This document shows, piece after piece, positions 61,529 to 64,000 of a stretch of 64,000 nucleotides of DNA; position 1 is the stretch's first letter, and every line of letters begins with the position of its first letter. This DNA comes from Campylobacter lari (GTDB lineage Bacteria > Campylobacterota > Campylobacteria > Campylobacterales > Campylobacteraceae), in NCBI RefSeq assembly GCF_004357905.1, contig NZ_SMTT01000003.1, forward strand, positions 1-64,000, read 5' to 3'. Below the pieces are notes generated by a model that made no database searches, had not been told where the DNA came from, and was given only the letters and a program-made list of their open reading frames with translations. The position numbers were made by a program, and so were the translations under genes.

Positions 61529-62730
61529 TATATTACCTTTAATTTTGCAAATTTTCTTTTTCCAACTTGTATAATATATTCTCCACTTTCTAGTTGGTAT
61601 TGTTCATCTTGAACTTTTTCTCCATTAATACTTACTGCATTAGAACTAATCAATCTTCTAGCAGCTGAAGTAGAACTTTCCATTTTACATTCCACTATAG
61701 CTTTTGCAAGCCAAATACTACCTTCTAAAGTAAAACTTGGCATATCACTAGGAAGCTCTTTTGCACTATGAACTTTGTCAAATTCTTCCTTGGCTTTTAA
61801 AGCACATTCATTTGAGTGAAAACGAGCTGTTATTTCTAAAGCTAAATTTTCCTTAGCTTTTTTAGGATGCAATGAGCCATTTTTAATATCATCTTTCATT
61901 TGTGAAATTTCATTTAAGCTTTTTTCGCTTAAAAGCTCATAATATCTAAACATCAACTCATCACTTATACTCAAAACCTTAGCATACATATCTTTAGCAT
62001 TTTCTGTTACACCGATATAATTTCCTAAGCTTTTACTCATTTTATTTACACCATCAAGACCTTCAAGCAATGGCATCATCACCACCGCTTGCTCTTTTTG
62101 GCAATTATATACTCTTTGAAGCTGTCTACCCATTAAAAGATTAAATTTTTGATCCGTTCCACCCATTTCTATATCACTTTTTAATGCAACGCTATCATAA
62201 CCTTGTAAAAGTGGATATAAAAACTCACAAATTGATATAGGACTTTGCTCTTTAAAACGCTTAGTAAAATCATCTCTTTCAAGCATTCTAGCAACACTAA
62301 AAGTCGAAGTAAGCTCTACTATGCCAGCAGCACCAAGCTCATTTAGCCATTTAGAATTAAAATGAATTTGAGTTTTACTTGGATCTAAAATCTTAAAAAC
62401 TTGCTCTTCATAAGTTTTGGCATTTTTAAGTACTTCTTCTTTATCAAGTTTTTTTCTTGTGACACTTTTTCCTGTTGGATCGCCTATTTGAGCGGTAAAA
62501 TCACCTATTAAAAATTGTACTATAGCTCCATGCTTTTGAAGTAAAGCCATCTTGCTTAAAACTACAGTATGACCCAAATGCAAATCAGCGGCCGTAGGAT
62601 CAAAACCAGCTTTTACAAAAAAGTTTTCACCTTTTTCATAATAATTTTTTACCAAAGAAATCAATCTTTCCTCATCAATAATTTCTGCTATTCCTCTTTT
62701 AATTTCTTTAATAATTTCTTCAATATTCAT
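61528..62730 (-). CDS. tyrS: tyrosyl-tRNA synthetase TyrS
   Basis: Class I synthetase: AGFDPTAADLHLGHTVVL (HIGH equivalent), GGTDQKFNLLMGR, KMSKS in KMSKSLGNYIG and a C-terminal S4 domain (SSTSAARRLISSNAVSINGEKV). HLGH plus KMSKS places it in the TyrRS branch common in epsilonproteobacteria. The frame extends to 62766, but the ATG at 62730 (MNIEEIIKEIKRG) has AAAGG upstream and avoids overlap with the RelA/SpoT gene, so I chose it (400 residues). Confidence 0.95.
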   Translation of the reverse strand: MNIEEIIKEIKRGIAEIIDEERLISLVKNYYEKGENFFVKAGFDPTAADLHLGHTVVLSKMALLQKHGAIVQFLIGDFTAQIGDPTGKSVTRKKLDKEEVLKNAKTYEEQVFKILDPSKTQIHFNSKWLNELGAAGIVELTSTFSVARMLERDDFTKRFKEQSPISICEFLYPLLQGYDSVALKSDIEMGGTDQKFNLLMGRQLQRVYNCQKEQAVVMMPLLEGLDGVNKMSKSLGNYIGVTENAKDMYAKVLSISDELMFRYYELLSEKSLNEISQMKDDIKNGSLHPKKAKENLALEITARFHSNECALKAKEEFDKVHSAKELPSDMPSFTLEGSIWLAKAIVECKMESSTSAARRLISSNAVSINGEKVQDEQYQLESGEYIIQVGKRKFAKLKVI

Positions 62731-62743
62731 TATAAAACCTTTT

Positions 62744-64000
62744 TTAGTGATTATTATATGCATCATTTAAAGATGTAAAATCTAAAATTTTATACCTAGC
62801 TTTTAATCTTTCTTTTGCATTTTCAACATCTATATTATTAGGTAATTCAACTTGCACTTCAAAATAATTTGCCACCACAGGCTCTGAATCGGCTGAATTA
62901 ATACTTAAAACATTAATCTGCATTTTAGCCAAAGTAGTTAGAAAATCCGCTAAAGAGCCTTTTTTATTTTCTATAGAAACAATGATTTTGTAACTTTTTA
63001 TCGAGCTATCATTCCAAGAAACAAAAACCATTTCTTTGTTATCTTCTATCATCTTCATTGCTTGTTCGCAAAGTTTATGGTGTATTGTAGCACTAGTTGA
63101 ATGTCTAAAAGCGATGATTTCATCTCCTCTTTTAGGTCTACAACAATAATCAAAATTAATAGTAGTTATTTTATAATTAGAACCAATCACTATGCTTTCA
63201 AATTTTTGTTCATTTTGTTCAAATTTAGCTGCTTGATTTTGTCCTACATATTTTCTAAGAGCTATAATTACCTCTTTAAAATAATTAAAATCTAAAGCAA
63301 TTTGTCTGAGCTTTTTATTAAATTTTTCTTTTTCAAGCCATTCTTCTATAAGTTTAGAATCTTTATTAAATGCCGTAGATAAAAGATTAATGGCGATTTT
63401 ATTGTTTAATTCTTTTTTCTTTTGCTTACAAAAATCTCTTATACTAGCTCTAGCTTTTCCTGTTTTAACACTATCTATCCAAGAGCATCTAAAAAATTCT
63501 TCCTCTGAAGTTTCAATACTAACTATATCTCCATTTTTAAGCACAGTTAAAAGCGGAACTCTCATACGATTTACAAAGGCGGTTTTTGCATGAAGTCCTA
63601 CTTTAGTATGAACCTCATATGCAAAATCCAAAGCCGTAGCTCCACGCGGTAAGGTAAAAATTTCACCTTTAGGAGAATATACTGCTATATCCTCAATATA
63701 TAAACTATCCTTTGCATATTCATAAAGCTCAATAGCATCACAATCTTGTATATTATTTCCTTCTTCTTTACCATGCATAGAAATATCTTCAAGCCAATCT
63801 AAATTTGGTGTTGCAATATTTCCTTCTTTATATTTCCAATGTGCTGCAACGCCAAATTCAGCAGTTTTATGCATATCAAAGGTGCGAATTTGAGCCTCTA
63901 TGATATTTTTTGCATCAAAAAGTGTTGTATGTAAGGTTTGATAACCATTTTGTTTTGGCAAGGCTATATAGTCTTTAAATCTTGAAATCAAAGGATTAAA
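62744..64000 (-). CDS. spoT: bifunctional (p)ppGpp synthetase/hydrolase SpoT, C-terminal part
   Basis: The gene continues past the window edge; the first visible codons encode [20 protein letters not shown], the end of the RelA/SpoT synthetase domain. Then come the TGS domain ([20 protein letters not shown]), a helical region, a conserved Cys pair in [13 protein letters not shown] and the C-terminal ACT domain ([16 protein letters not shown]). Campylobacter has a single Rsh enzyme that makes and degrades (p)ppGpp. The hydrolase domain is outside the window, so activity balance cannot be judged. Confidence 0.9.
   Translation of the reverse strand, partial: FNPLISRFKDYIALPKQNGYQTLHTTLFDAKNIIEAQIRTFDMHKTAEFGVAAHWKYKEGNIATPNLDWLEDISMHGKEEGNNIQDCDAIELYEYAKDSLYIEDIAVYSPKGEIFTLPRGATALDFAYEVHTKVGLHAKTAFVNRMRVPLLTVLKNGDIVSIETSEEEFFRCSWIDSVKTGKARASIRDFCKQKKKELNNKIAINLLSTAFNKDSKLIEEWLEKEKFNKKLRQIALDFNYFKEVIIALRKYVGQNQAAKFEQNEQKFESIVIGSNYKITTINFDYCCRPKRGDEIIAFRHSTSATIHHKLCEQAMKMIEDNKEMVFVSWNDSSIKSYKIIVSIENKKGSLADFLTTLAKMQINVLSINSADSEPVVANYFEVQVELPNNIDVENAKERLKARYKILDFTSLNDAYNNH

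Noticed and set aside
62731-62766. Longer tyrS start overlapping spoT
   Set aside because: The ATG at 62730 is preceded by AAAGG and yields a normal TyrRS length.

Overview
The window is a dense, strongly A+T-rich stretch of an epsilonproteobacterial chromosome, almost certainly a thermotolerant Campylobacter. The evidence is HobA, the split energy-taxis pair (PAS protein plus CetA-type receptor), the CbrR-type response regulator, an N-terminally extended FolP and many gene orders I recognise from C. jejuni. The blocks are joined differently from how I remember C. jejuni, so a related species (for example the C. lari group) is more likely; that species call is inference. About 61 genes fill nearly all the DNA. 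I saw no rRNA, tRNA, CRISPR array, insertion sequence or prophage. No gap exceeds 300 bases; the largest is the first 276 bases.

Region by region. (1) 277-8449, minus strand: a tightly overlapping operon rppH-lysC-hobA-holB-folP-ligA-tlyA-ribF-cmoA covering RNA decay, aspartate-family amino acids, replication, folate, flavin and RNA modification. (2) 8530-13187: hemW, an arsP-arsR pair on the opposite strand with an AT-palindrome control region, then tatB-tatC-queA. (3) 13180-23885, minus: cell envelope and housekeeping genes, namely PBP2 (mrdA) with a small membrane protein in the MreD position, ysxC, lptA, lptC, kdsC, rlpA, a LysM lytic transglycosylase, tatD, cbrR, recN and nadK. (4) 23971-34258, plus: aspS-adk-ppa, an OmpA-like anchored protein, valS-metN-metI, a GT8 glycosyltransferase, metQ. 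(5) 34290-37736: ackA-pta (minus) and flgH (plus). (6) 37748-43566, minus: membrane-bound MurF, an alpha/beta hydrolase, an orphan Phd/YefM antitoxin, ddl, ruvA, a FapA-like protein. (7) 43691-53985, plus: murJ, cysS, msbA, pyrD, an M16 peptidase, dapA, a FabL-like enoyl-ACP reductase, pgsA, rseP. (8) 53982-64000, minus: an outer-membrane protein resembling an inverse-autotransporter barrel with no passenger, cetA-type receptor, PAS sensor, mnmC, amidase, nitronate-monooxygenase-like enzyme, tyrS and the 3' part of a RelA/SpoT gene cut by the window edge.

The common theme is envelope construction: lipid II synthesis and export (Ddl, MurF, MurJ), peptidoglycan remodelling (PBP2, RlpA, transglycosylase, amidase), LPS transport (KdsC, LptA/C, MsbA) and phospholipid synthesis (PgsA, FabL-like), interleaved with tRNA synthetases and tRNA modification. 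The most interesting items are the passenger-less inverse-autotransporter-like barrel downstream of the energy-taxis genes, the arsP-arsR control region, MurF with a multi-span membrane N-terminus, a CbrR homologue whose GGDEF and second receiver look inactive, the FabL-type reductase, the glycosyltransferase inside the methionine-uptake locus, the orphan antitoxin, and a recurring habit of placing hairpins on or just after stop codons.
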